DNA of 64,000 nt from Thalassobacter stenotrophicus (GTDB taxonomy: Bacteria > Pseudomonadota > Alphaproteobacteria > Rhodobacterales > Rhodobacteraceae). Below are positions 17,089 through 25,705 of this stretch, in pieces; the stretch's first letter is position 1; every line of letters starts with the position of its first letter. The translations under genes were made by a program, and so were the position numbers. The notes under the pieces are model-generated. The model had not been told where the DNA came from and did no database searches. It worked only from the letters and a program-made list of their open reading frames with translations. The DNA lies in assembly GCF_001458315.1 (NCBI RefSeq), contig NZ_CYRX01000025.1, positions 62,001 to 126,000 on the forward strand. Reading direction: 5' to 3'.

Positions 17089-19502
17089 ACCGCGTATCCT
17101 CGCCGACGATTGTCTGCGACATTTTGGGTCGCGATGCGTGCAATCTCGGGCACGGCGGCCCGAAGTTTCAGTTCGATTTGCTCGGCGACGCCCATCTGCG
17201 CGCCCCGGGCATCGATGCTGATGCTCATGCCGCCCGCAGACCCAGCGCTGCCATACCCAGCCGCCTCACGGCGATTGAGCACGCGCTCGCCCCTTTGGAG
17301 GATCGTAGGAACCTCGTCGGGACGCAGGCCCGCCCAGCCTCCGCTGTGCATCTTAGGAGCCCCGGCAAAGACTGGAGCCGGCACCGAGCGCGTGTGGCCC
17401 GAGACCCCGACCATGCCGCCGCTGTGCGAGACCGCAGCCGTGACGTTCGCCCCGCCGCCAAAGACACCGCCCAGAGCGTTAGCAAGAGGTCCCAAGACAG
17501 CGTTGCGAAACGCGAGGACCGCGAGGTCCGCAAGAATGGCGCTTACGAAGCTCTTAAAGTTGATCTTGCCGGTTTCGACAAAGCTGCGAAACGCGCTCTC
17601 CGCACCGGAAAACGCCTTCGTTAAAACGTCACCGAGGCCCTTGCCCCAATTCATCGCATCGGCGGCATATTGGTGAAGCCTTTGGTTGACCGCATCAAAG
17701 CCGGTCAGCTCGGTTTTTGTCTCGTTCGCCTTTTTTCCCGCATTTGCCACAGACGTGCCAAGCCGGTCAGCCGCTGCAGTCGCTTTATCAAGCGCCTCTG
17801 CACCTTCCTCGCCACTGCCGGCCACAGCCTCGCGCAATGCCGCCCAGGAGGTCAAAGGCAGCATCGAGCCGGTCGCGAGATCGCTGGCCGCCGTACGATA
17901 GGTATTGGCCGTGGCCAAGGCGTCGGATGCGATCACATCCAGCCCCAAATCGGGGCCCGTCAGTGGGTTGTCCTCAAAGGCGCGCTTGAAGGCTTCCGCT
18001 GCCGCGGTGCCGGCGTCGCTGGTCGCGCCTGCAAACGGGTTTTCAATATCGCCAAGGCTGATATCGTCGATTTCACCAAAGGTCGTCTCGATCCCGACCG
18101 CAGCCAGCGCGTCACGGATTTTGCCAGTGAAGGCATCGATCCGAGAGATTGCGCCATTTAGCATGGCCTCAACGCCGTCGAGCATTCGATTGGCCGCGTT
18201 GAATACCAAATCCCCGATGACCGTTGGGAGCCGAGACCAGATTTCCTTGATCGCGTTTAAGGCGCCTTGAAACGTGTTGGCCGTCGCGTTGCCAAATTCC
18301 ACGATGCGCTCGATGGCAGCGCCCATTCCGGTAGCGGCATCAGATTGCAGATCGTAGAACATGGCCGTGGCCGCAGCTCCTGCGGCAGCGGCACCCATCT
18401 TGATCCGGCCCCAGACTTCGGCAGCGACGTCTTTCAAAAGAGCCAGAGCGGCCCCAAAACTACCGGCCCCCGAGACGAGCAAACTGAATTTGTAGACCAG
18501 TTCGCCGGCCCCCACGATTAGGGCGCCGATCCCGGTGCGGATGAGCGCACCGCGCAGGACCAAAAGCGTTGTCGCCAGCCCGCGTACAGAAAGCGCTGCT
18601 GCGGCAAAGCCCGCGACCCAGCGCCCGGATAGAAAGGCTACAAATGTGCCCGCGATGCTCGCGATGCGGCCGAGGTTGCCAAACAGGCCTTGGATCGCCT
18701 GACCCAAAGGACCGGTTGTGCGCGAGATCGCGGCAAAAGCCTCCGCCAATCTTTCCAAAGCAGGCGCCGCAGCGACAGCGAGTTGGTTCGCCAGCCCGCG
18801 AAAGATCAGCCCAAGGCGCGAGATCGCATCGTTTGTGCGCTCGATCTGGGCCGCGTCTTGATCAGAAACCACAACGCCGAAATCCTCGACATCTTTGGTC
18901 GCTTGGCGAAGCGTCGCGCTGTCCACGCGCGTAAACACAAGACCAGCCCGGTCGCCGAACAATTGCGAGGCAACGGCGGCCCGCTCGGCCTCTGGCACGA
19001 ATTCACCGAGGGCGTTTTGAATGGCCGCGATCCGCTCGTCGAGCGGCATGGCTTGTAAATCGGAAGCCGAAAGCTGCAAGCGGTCGAGCGCCTTTGCGGC
19101 GGGGCCGGCGCCTGCGGCAGCTTGCGACAGACGGCGTGTTAGCTGCAGCGTCGCTTGCTCGATTTCGCCCATGGAAACCCCGGCCAGATCGCCTGCGCGC
19201 TCGAGAACCTGAATGCTGGCCACTGTTGTGCCAAGCGAGGCCGCCAGCTTTGCTTGCGCATCGACTGTTTGCAGGCCGGATCGCATCAACGCGACACCTG
19301 CCGCCACGCTGGCCGCAGCAGCGGCCGCAGAAGCGACGGCCGCGCGCCGTGCAAAGGCGGCCAGCCGGCGGTTTGCGATCTCCATCTCGGCGCTAAGCCG
19401 ACCGAAGCCGCGCTTGCCAGCGCCACCGACACCTTCGAGCTCGTTGCGAACCTGACGGCCTCCGGTAGCGGCAAGGCGAACACTGACACGTTTTTCAGCC
19501 AT
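17085..19502 (-). CDS. Tail tape measure protein
   Basis: An 805-residue protein that sets tail length. The N-terminus is basic and helical; the middle (about 230-390) has several hydrophobic Gly/Ala segments (such as LVVGAGELVYKF-like stretches); a long helical region follows. The C-terminus has a conserved Gly-rich segment with MHSGGWAGLRPDEVPTILQRGERVL (residues ~735-760), found in many tape measures. Its start overlaps the end of the gpGT frameshift product, as in lambda. Confidence 0.93.
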   Translation of the reverse strand: MAEKRVSVRLAATGGRQVRNELEGVGGAGKRGFGRLSAEMEIANRRLAAFARRAAVASAAAAAASVAAGVALMRSGLQTVDAQAKLAASLGTTVASIQVLERAGDLAGVSMGEIEQATLQLTRRLSQAAAGAGPAAKALDRLQLSASDLQAMPLDERIAAIQNALGEFVPEAERAAVASQLFGDRAGLVFTRVDSATLRQATKDVEDFGVVVSDQDAAQIERTNDAISRLGLIFRGLANQLAVAAAPALERLAEAFAAISRTTGPLGQAIQGLFGNLGRIASIAGTFVAFLSGRWVAGFAAAALSVRGLATTLLVLRGALIRTGIGALIVGAGELVYKFSLLVSGAGSFGAALALLKDVAAEVWGRIKMGAAAAGAAATAMFYDLQSDAATGMGAAIERIVEFGNATANTFQGALNAIKEIWSRLPTVIGDLVFNAANRMLDGVEAMLNGAISRIDAFTGKIRDALAAVGIETTFGEIDDISLGDIENPFAGATSDAGTAAAEAFKRAFEDNPLTGPDLGLDVIASDALATANTYRTAASDLATGSMLPLTSWAALREAVAGSGEEGAEALDKATAAADRLGTSVANAGKKANETKTELTGFDAVNQRLHQYAADAMNWGKGLGDVLTKAFSGAESAFRSFVETGKINFKSFVSAILADLAVLAFRNAVLGPLANALGGVFGGGANVTAAVSHSGGMVGVSGHTRSVPAPVFAGAPKMHSGGWAGLRPDEVPTILQRGERVLNRREAAGYGSAGSAGGMSISIDARGAQMGVAEQIELKLRAAVPEIARIATQNVADNRRRGYAV

Positions 19503-20180
19503 CTGCTTCTTCTCCTTGCGCGCTCATTTTACGGACCATCGCCGCCTCTATCGGCGGCAAAAGCTCTCCGATCACGCGCGCCCTAATGCCAAGCGCGGCG
19601 CCCAGTTGAAGCGCCGCGCCAATATCCCAGCCGATAACGGCCCCGCCGCCTGCGCCCGAAACGACCCGGAGTTGACCACCAAGCCGCTGGACAAGGTCCC
19701 AGACCTGCCAGCCTTCAATCGATTGTGGGAGGTTCACTCTGCCCGGGCACTCGTCGCAGACCCCCGGGCACGATGCGCAATACTCTCCGCCCCCGCCAAA
19801 TTCCCATTCAGCAAGAGCGGTCAGTCGTTTTTTTCCGCATCTACCATCATTGCGCCGGCTACGACCTCTACTTGGAAGGCTTCGAACATCGGCCAAATGT
19901 CGAACAAGGCGTCGACCCATTCCTGCGAAACATCGACAGGGTTGCCGTCCGCATCGCCGACGCCTTCCCATTCCTCAATCAACATCCCGCCGATGATCTT
20001 GGCCACCTCAAGCGCCAAGTCCTGATCCGGCTCAGGCGTGTCAACGTCGCCCAAGGCGACAACCCGTGGGTTACTTCTTGCGGCCAGCATCATAGCCGAC
20101 GAGAGCGGATTGACCTTGATCCTGACGCCGCCCGCAAGGTCGACCCAGCGCGCGTCATCAGAGAGATTTAGCTTGAGCAT
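19495..20180 (-). CDS. Tail-assembly chaperone frameshift product (gpGT-like)
   Basis: The longer of two chaperone products, about 228 residues. Translation starts at 20180, slips -1 on A AAA AAC at 19827-19833 and continues through a second frame to 19495. The second-frame part reads KKRLTALAEWEFGGGGEYC and carries a Cys cluster (CASCPGVCDEC) that may bind zinc, followed by a helical tail. In lambda the rarer GT product recruits the tape measure to the tail tube. The second frame has no good start of its own, which supports the frameshift. Confidence 0.85.
19821..20180 (-). CDS. Tail-assembly chaperone (gpG-like)
   Basis: The 119-residue unshifted product beginning MLKLNLSDDARW and ending DAEKND. 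It is the tail-assembly chaperone of the lambda gpG type: small, acidic in its second half and placed between the major tail protein and the tape measure. Its start overlaps the major tail stop (TGATG). Confidence 0.85.
   Translation of the reverse strand: MLKLNLSDDARWVDLAGGVRIKVNPLSSAMMLAARSNPRVVALGDVDTPEPDQDLALEVAKIIGGMLIEEWEGVGDADGNPVDVSQEWVDALFDIWPMFEAFQVEVVAGAMMVDAEKND
19827..19833 (-). promoter_or_regulatory. -1 programmed frameshift slippery site
   Basis: The minus strand reads A AAA AAC, within codons GAA AAA AAC and two codons before the TGA of the short product. This is a canonical -1 heptamer. Slippage yields AAA AAA followed by CGA CTG, the open second frame. Together with gene order this matches the tail-chaperone frameshift conserved in siphophages. 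Confidence 0.88.
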
Positions 20181-21121
20181 CAGTAGGTCTCCACGGCGTT
20201 TTCCAGAGTGACAGTGACCATCGGTGAGCCGTCCGATTGTTGCGCGGCTTGCCAATCGAAGGTGACCTGAACGCCTTGCGGCCCGGAGATTTCGCGGCGC
20301 GGACGAGGCAAAAAGACCCGAGGCACAGAGACCGTCAAAGTCTCCCCTGTGGGGAGCTCATATCCGAAGGTCAAAGCGCAAGAATTGCCCCCGATTGCCT
20401 GATTGAGCAAAGTCGTGTCAGCGAAGCGCACGCCGATGCTGCCTGTCATGGCCGCAATGGACGCGTCGGCGCCCTCGATCTTGCCATCTGCCCGAATGGT
20501 CTCCACTCGGTCGAGGTTGTTTTGGTAGTTTAATTCGGCGCTGATGATGTTGCCGATATCCACCCCGTCGCGCTTCACAGAGCCGTTGAAATGGCCGAAG
20601 CGCTTGAGTGCGAGCGTAGACGGCGTGCCTGCTTGGCTCGATGTGGCCAAGTCTTCGCCCTGCGCAACGATCTCGACCGTTGAGGTCAAAAGACCGGAGC
20701 GGGCCATCGACCAGCTAAAGCTGTCGACCATGCAGCCCGAGTACATTGCGAAGCTGGGCACCTCAGGCATCCCCACTTCCACAGAAAAGCTTGGCAGGTT
20801 CCAGCTTCCGCTTGTGAAGACGTGCTCAAAGTCGCCGGTACCTTCGGTGGTGGTGGGCGCGCCAAAGGCTCCTTTGAGCCAATACCCGTAAGCCTCCGCA
20901 TCCAAGGGGACCACGACATTGCCATCGGCCGTTAGAGCGTCCTTGATCGGCTCAACCGGATCTCGGCCGTATCCCAAAAGCTCCGAGGCCAACAATGGCT
21001 GCTCGGCGCCCAGCGACGCTGTAGCGAACGGCATCTTGACGTAGCCGCTGGCCGGCGCGGTGCCGTAGGTGGTTTCAAACGCAAGCGCCAACTGCGCCCG
21101 TGCACCTTGTGCTCGTGCCAT
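20180..21121 (-). CDS. Major tail tube protein
   Basis: A 313-residue tail tube protein. The N-terminus MARAQGARAQLALAFETTYG followed by YVKMPF is typical of tube proteins of Rhodobacterales siphophages; the body is beta-rich and ends VTVTLENAVETY. It polymerises around the tape measure. Its position between the terminator and the chaperones is as in lambda gpV. Confidence 0.88.
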   Translation of the reverse strand: MARAQGARAQLALAFETTYGTAPASGYVKMPFATASLGAEQPLLASELLGYGRDPVEPIKDALTADGNVVVPLDAEAYGYWLKGAFGAPTTTEGTGDFEHVFTSGSWNLPSFSVEVGMPEVPSFAMYSGCMVDSFSWSMARSGLLTSTVEIVAQGEDLATSSQAGTPSTLALKRFGHFNGSVKRDGVDIGNIISAELNYQNNLDRVETIRADGKIEGADASIAAMTGSIGVRFADTTLLNQAIGGNSCALTFGYELPTGETLTVSVPRVFLPRPRREISGPQGVQVTFDWQAAQQSDGSPMVTVTLENAVETY

Positions 21122-21145
21122 ATCAGGTCTCCAATCTTTATAGGT

Positions 21146-21568
21146 TCAGGCGAGCGGGTCGGCGCTCGTGTAGTGCAAAACAACGGTGATCGACGCGGCC
21201 TTGAAGGCCGAAGCCCCCTCAACCGGTAGATCGACTTCCTGAGGCGCCTCGGCCTCAACCCAATCACACAGCCCACCAAGCGTGCGGTCTGCGTGCAGCG
21301 CGACGCCAAGCGCCGCGATCATATCGTCAAAGGCCGCGTCCCGATGATCAGCGCCGTGGCGCATGGCCTCGATCTCGGCTTTGTGCTCGTAGTGGTAGGC
21401 GAGCGGCGAGAGCGTCACCTCCGGGTCTCCCGGCTCGCCGTCGCGCAGGATGAATAGGCCCGCGCCCGGTAGCCTTTCTGGCAGCGCACCGCCTCGCATC
21501 GTGACTTGCGGCAGGGTTTCCATTTTCTGATGCAGCGCCCTTAGGACCTGCTCACGTTTGGTGGCCAT
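21146..21568 (-). CDS. Tail terminator-like protein
   Basis: A 140-residue protein starting MATKREQV after GGAGGA. Proteins with ERLPGAGLFILRDGEPGDPEVTL-type sequence are often annotated 'acyl-CoA transferase' in these phages, a name without support. The position, one gene before the major tail protein, indicates the tail terminator (lambda gpU). It overlaps the previous gene by 28 bases. Confidence 0.78.
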   Translation of the reverse strand: MATKREQVLRALHQKMETLPQVTMRGGALPERLPGAGLFILRDGEPGDPEVTLSPLAYHYEHKAEIEAMRHGADHRDAAFDDMIAALGVALHADRTLGGLCDWVEAEAPQEVDLPVEGASAFKAASITVVLHYTSADPLA

Positions 21569-22200
21569 TTTGTGCGGTCCTCCACCCATTGTGCGACAAT
21601 TGCGCTTGGGACCGAGTTAAGAGCGCGGTCAGCGTCACGCTCCAAATCCAGCCGTTTGCGAAGACGAACCTGCGGCACCAAGATAAAAATCGGAGCCGTA
21701 ACTTGGTTGCGCCCGGTTTTTGACTTCGAAAGGACCGCGAGGCCCTTTTTGTTCATTCGAGCCTTGTCTGCGACCAGAAGGCTTGGCGCACCGCGCCGGT
21801 AAACAAAGCGCAACCGGATGCCCCGGCGGCGCTCCCATTCCCCGGGCGACATGCGGCGGCCACCAGCGGCGCGGCCGGCAGCCTCGGTTGGGATCGCAAG
21901 GTAGAAGCCGTTTTTGGAGCGGATGGTCGTGCCTTGATCGTGCGCGGAGACGATCTTTGGCGCCTTCGACCAAACAAGAGCGGCAGCCCGCAGACTTTCG
22001 CCTGACTTTGGGTAGGTCGCGCTGCGCACGGAGTTTGCGAGCCGTGTGCCAAGGCCAGCGCCGTTAATCTGACGCCGCCAAGCAAGCTTAAGATCGGTCC
22101 CGACGTTTGCCATGGCCCGGGTCGTCGCCTTTTCCCCGGCAAGGACCTCTCGGCGCATGGCCTCGGCGATGTCGGGGGAGGTTTTGATCGACAAACGCAT
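21541..22200 (-). CDS. Head-tail connector/tail completion protein (DUF6441-like)
   Basis: A 219-residue, very basic protein (GGRRMSPGEWERRRGIRLRFVYRRG in part) of a family common in Rhodobacterales phages and placed like lambda gpZ or HK97 gp10. It presumably completes the tail or joins it to the head. No signal or membrane segments. Confidence 0.75.
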   Translation of the reverse strand: MRLSIKTSPDIAEAMRREVLAGEKATTRAMANVGTDLKLAWRRQINGAGLGTRLANSVRSATYPKSGESLRAAALVWSKAPKIVSAHDQGTTIRSKNGFYLAIPTEAAGRAAGGRRMSPGEWERRRGIRLRFVYRRGAPSLLVADKARMNKKGLAVLSKSKTGRNQVTAPIFILVPQVRLRKRLDLERDADRALNSVPSAIVAQWVEDRTKWPPNVSRS

Positions 22201-22223
22201 CGTGAACCTCTGATTTGGGTGGC

Positions 22224-22622
22224 TTAGTCTTCGCCGTGTTCCACAAGGATCAAAAGCAGCTCGCCTTGGCTGGTGCGATGGAGCCCTGAAATCATGAAGG
22301 CTGGCTGACCCGGCCGCGAGACCATCGAGATTTGGTCGCCTTTCTCAGGCTCAAACGGCAACTGCGCAACATCGCGCGCCGCAATCCAAAAGTCGGCGAT
22401 CATATCTTGGACAAGCGGAGCGGAGAAATATTGGCCGCCAGAAGCCTTCGCCTCCGGGCCATCCGAAAACACCCCGCGAAAAGAAAACGAGGCGCGATCG
22501 ACATCAACAGATCGCGCCTCGTAGGATCGTGTTGCCCGCGGAAGGAGAACCGCGACCTCGGCCATAACTTCGCCAATGGCCTCTGAAAGAGACGCATCCA
22601 GTTCGTCAAAGATTGAGGCCAC
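22224..22622 (-). CDS. Head-tail joining protein
   Basis: A 132-residue protein started from GTG 22622, which has GGAAGGAGA six bases upstream; longer starts further up lack a good site and would overlap the capsid gene. It has an N-terminal helical part (SIFDELDASLSEAIGEVMA) and a beta-rich C-terminal part that ends with LVEHGED. By position it is a stopper/neck protein like lambda gpFII. Confidence 0.72.
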   Translation of the reverse strand: MASIFDELDASLSEAIGEVMAEVAVLLPRATRSYEARSVDVDRASFSFRGVFSDGPEAKASGGQYFSAPLVQDMIADFWIAARDVAQLPFEPEKGDQISMVSRPGQPAFMISGLHRTSQGELLLILVEHGED

Positions 22623-22656
22623 GGTTGGTCTCCTTCCGCAAGTTTTAGCGTGCCAA

Positions 22657-23691
22657 TTAGGTGCGCTTGCCGGGGATGAGCACGCGAGGACGGGTACAAT
22701 ATTGCAGGGCATTCATCTGGAATTCCAGATTGACGCCTTTCCCGTTTTGCATCTCGTATTGCTTGGCGTAGAGGCGCTGACCCAGCGTGTTGACCGTCTC
22801 GATATAGTCGGCCGGCGCATAGGCGGTGCGGAACAGGCCCGGCACACCCAGAGGGAAGATGTGACACTTGTTGGTGTCGACGCCGATGGAACCGCCACCG
22901 CGATAGTTCTCAAAGGTGATCCCGCCGAACTCAAAAGTGCTAAAGCTTGATTGTTGGCCGTTTGCGCCAGCGTATGCGGAGCGCAGGGCAGAGGCTTCTG
23001 CATGACCCTTGTAGGTCTCGCGCACCTCGGGGTGGGCGATCAGGTCATCAAAGAAAGCATCGCCGCAGAAAGCGTGGATGCCAGAGTAGGGAAGACCATC
23101 CAAAATTGCGGCAACCCGGCGAATCACTTCCGCGCACTTTTTGCGCAGCGCGCCCTCGGTTGGCGTCGCCTTATCCAGATCAAAGTCGACTTCGGCCGGC
23201 GCGGATTCATCAAACTCGCGGAAATAGTCGAACATCACACCACCATCTTTGTCGAGGAGCTTGCCGCTCTTGATGATGTTGAGGCGGTGATATTCCTCGG
23301 TCAGGGCAAAGCCTTGGCTCACCTCTGCAGCGCGATCAGCAATCTTTTGCTGCAACCGTTCAACGGAGGTCTCCGAGGCGAACGCGCGCACCTGTTGCAC
23401 TTCATCGGCCATCATCGCATCGTCGACTTGGAAGTGTGGGACCCGAAGCGTGCGCACGGTCCGCTTGTTCTTCCCAAAGGTGTCGCCGACACCACCGCGC
23501 GGCGAAGCGCCGACGATGATCTGGTTCTGCTCACGGTCGGTTTCAATCGCAATGTCGAGCGTGTCGATACTGGTCGTCTGGAAGAGGCCCAGCTGACCAA
23601 TGCGCGACGGCGCGTACTTGATCTCACGCAGGGCATCGGTGAGGCGCAGAACGCTGAATGCGTCCTGCTTGAATACGTTTAATAGAGACAT
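22657..23691 (-). CDS. Major capsid protein (lambda gpE family)
   Basis: A 344-residue protein with HK97 fold of the Phage_cap_E family. Recognisable blocks are the N-terminal VFKQDAFSVLRLTDAL and, in the C-terminal half, FCGDAFFDDLIAHPEVRE and a ValPheArg-like domain ending in RPRVLIPGKRT. It lies directly after the decoration protein, the lambda C-D-E order. Confidence 0.94.
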   Translation of the reverse strand: MSLLNVFKQDAFSVLRLTDALREIKYAPSRIGQLGLFQTTSIDTLDIAIETDREQNQIIVGASPRGGVGDTFGKNKRTVRTLRVPHFQVDDAMMADEVQQVRAFASETSVERLQQKIADRAAEVSQGFALTEEYHRLNIIKSGKLLDKDGGVMFDYFREFDESAPAEVDFDLDKATPTEGALRKKCAEVIRRVAAILDGLPYSGIHAFCGDAFFDDLIAHPEVRETYKGHAEASALRSAYAGANGQQSSFSTFEFGGITFENYRGGGSIGVDTNKCHIFPLGVPGLFRTAYAPADYIETVNTLGQRLYAKQYEMQNGKGVNLEFQMNALQYCTRPRVLIPGKRT

Positions 23692-23719
23692 TTAGGTGTC
23701 CTTTCTCGATGAGCCGCGC

Positions 23720-24091
23720 TTAGCGGACAATGATGCCGGCGGCTTCAAGCTGGGTGTTTGCGGCGGTCTTCTCAGAGACCTCGTTTCGGTCGGCGTGATA
23801 GGTCAGCACGCTGCCGTTGATTTCAGCGTCGCGGACGATCGCTGCAATGTCTGCAGTCGCGGCGGTCGCGTCGCAGCCATACAAGGCCACGGCGACAGCA
23901 GCTTCGGAGCCGTCTTCAGCGGTATTGGAGGAAGCGAGGTACTCGCCGCTGGCTGTGACTTTGCCTAAGACGGTGCCTGGCACGATTACGCCGGCGCCGC
24001 TTGCGACGGTGATGTTGCCCCGCGAGCGCTGGCCTTGGGCTTCGCTCATCAGGAATTCGCCGGGGTGCCGGCCTTCGTTCAAAACGGTCAT
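23720..24091 (-). CDS. Head decoration protein (lambda gpD-like)
   Basis: A 123-residue protein that trimerises on the capsid surface to stabilise it. It starts MTVLNEGRHPGEFLMSEAQG, a well-known motif of gpD-type proteins, and is otherwise beta-rich. It lies between the protease/scaffold and the major capsid gene. Confidence 0.92.
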   Translation of the reverse strand: MTVLNEGRHPGEFLMSEAQGQRSRGNITVASGAGVIVPGTVLGKVTASGEYLASSNTAEDGSEAAVAVALYGCDATAATADIAAIVRDAEINGSVLTYHADRNEVSEKTAANTQLEAAGIIVR

Positions 24092-24119
24092 ATTGTGATC
24101 TCCTCAGACCCTGCTCGGA

Positions 24120-24518
24120 TTAACCGAAGCGCTTGTTTGCGTTGTTGATGGCAGCGGCCCATCCGCCGGCAACTTTGTCAGACGCGGAGCCGAACCCATT
24201 GCTGGCATCGCCACCAAATTCCGGCTCGCCGGCTGCGCGGCTTTCGATAGAAGCAACACCGGAGGACTTGGGCGATGTCGCCAGAACCTTCGCCGCATCC
24301 TCTGCGCTCATGTCCATATCGAGCGCCAGAACCATAGCCTGCGGCTCGCGGCCTTCAGCTTCTTCGCACGTCAAAATGCTTTTGATGCGCGCACTTGCTT
24401 GAGCGGCACCGGTGGCCATGCCTTCGGCACGCGCGGTCTCTACGGCCGCATCCATTTGCGCCTCGGTGATGCCCGCGTTTTCAGCCTGCGGTGCTCCGGC
24501 TTGTGTGGTTTTGGTCAT
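24120..24518 (-). CDS. Nested capsid scaffold (lambda Nu3-like) from an internal start
   Basis: An in-frame ATG at 24518 (MTKTTQAGAP) is preceded by AAAGGA at suitable distance, inside the protease gene. It would give a 132-residue, helical, acidic protein, like lambda Nu3 inside gene C. The start and ribosome site are seen; separate expression is inferred from lambda. Confidence 0.65.
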   Translation of the reverse strand: MTKTTQAGAPQAENAGITEAQMDAAVETARAEGMATGAAQASARIKSILTCEEAEGREPQAMVLALDMDMSAEDAAKVLATSPKSSGVASIESRAAGEPEFGGDASNGFGSASDKVAGGWAAAINNANKRFG

Positions 24519-25448
24519 ACCAAATCCCGTCCTTTGCGTTTGGGGCCCGGGGGCCGTTGTTGATTGTTCAGAAAGCACCGCGTCCAACGTCGCGATGCGG
24601 TCGGCAAGGCCTGCATCAATTGCATCCTGTCCGATGTAGGTCCGAGCCTCCGTGCCCCGGATGGTTGTGTCGTTCATGGCTGCGCGGCCGCGATCCACAA
24701 GCCCGACAAACTGGTCGTAGAACTTGAGAACTTCGGTTTGGAGATCGGCTTGAACCGCCTCCGACAATCGGCCGAACGCATTCCCGTCGACCTTGTGCTT
24801 GCCTGCGTAAATCAGCGTCGCCTTAACGCCTTTTTGCTCAAGCTCTGCCGATCGGTCGAGGTGGGTTAAAACGACCCCAATTGAGCCCACAATCGAAGTT
24901 GGAGAGACCACGATCTCGGTTGCGGCGCTGGCGATCCCGTAGGCTGCGGAGGCGGCCATATCGTTGACATAGGCGGTGACAGGCTTGGTTGCCGCAAGCG
25001 CGCGCACCTGCTCGGCAATCGTAAACATGCCCGTGGCTTCCCCGCCGGGGCTGTCGATATCCAAAACGACAGCGGTGACGCTCGGATCGGCCGCAGCTTC
25101 TCTAAGCTGGTGGCTCAGGCCCTCGTAGGACACCATCCCAGAGTTGGCTCCAATCCAACTGCCTCGGTTGACCAGTGAGCCGACAATCGAGACGATTGCG
25201 ATGCCATTGGCCACGCGATAGCTTTTGCGCCGCCCCTCGTCGTCCGTAGCGCTGCCCATGAACCGGCTGGCATTGGGCCTCAGGCCCTCCATCTTTGCCC
25301 CATCCATTGGCAAACGACCCTGCAAAACCTGCAAGATGATCTCAGCTTTTGTCGGGTGAAGAAGCAGCGGCCTGTTGAGCACCCGAGACGCGATTTGCGT
25401 CAAAGAAGCCCCTTCAGCTGCTTGCATAACGATGGGTTGATCATTCAT
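24120..25448 (-). CDS. Head maturation protease, S49/ClpP-like (lambda gpC-like)
   Basis: A 442-residue prohead protease with fused scaffold tail. The catalytic Ser lies in DMAASAAYGIA (about residue 169), after the VLDIDSPGGEATG block; the Lys dyad partner is expected in the GKHKVDGN region. The C-terminal third (from about residue 311) is helical and acidic and is also made separately as a scaffold from an internal start. Its own start overlaps the gpW-like stop. Confidence 0.92.
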   Translation of the reverse strand: MNDQPIVMQAAEGASLTQIASRVLNRPLLLHPTKAEIILQVLQGRLPMDGAKMEGLRPNASRFMGSATDDEGRRKSYRVANGIAIVSIVGSLVNRGSWIGANSGMVSYEGLSHQLREAAADPSVTAVVLDIDSPGGEATGMFTIAEQVRALAATKPVTAYVNDMAASAAYGIASAATEIVVSPTSIVGSIGVVLTHLDRSAELEQKGVKATLIYAGKHKVDGNAFGRLSEAVQADLQTEVLKFYDQFVGLVDRGRAAMNDTTIRGTEARTYIGQDAIDAGLADRIATLDAVLSEQSTTAPGPQTQRTGFGMTKTTQAGAPQAENAGITEAQMDAAVETARAEGMATGAAQASARIKSILTCEEAEGREPQAMVLALDMDMSAEDAAKVLATSPKSSGVASIESRAAGEPEFGGDASNGFGSASDKVAGGWAAAINNANKRFG

Positions 25449-25705
25449 CGGACACCTCCTGTGGCGACCGCACGGCGGGCAGGTTTGAGCCCGCGCAACG
25501 CCTCACACTTTTGCTCAAACCCTCGAATGACCATCAAAAGACGCTCTGGGTTTGCCGCGTGATAGGTTGCAGAACGGGAGACGCCGGATGGACCACTTGA
25601 AAACGACACGGTTGCGGCTGCCTGCCCAGCAACAAGCCGGATGTAGACCTGGCGGAGCGATTTTGCCGCTGCGCAAGGACTGTCCTCATCGATAGTTAGA
25701 GCCAT
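25445..25705 (-). CDS. Head-tail joining protein (gpW-like)
   Basis: An 86-residue helical protein between portal and protease, in the place of lambda gpW. RQVYIRLVAGQAAATVSF and YHAANPERLLMVIRGFEQK are typical. It overlaps both neighbours. Confidence 0.8.
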   Translation of the reverse strand: MALTIDEDSPCAAAKSLRQVYIRLVAGQAAATVSFSSGPSGVSRSATYHAANPERLLMVIRGFEQKCEALRGLKPARRAVATGGVR

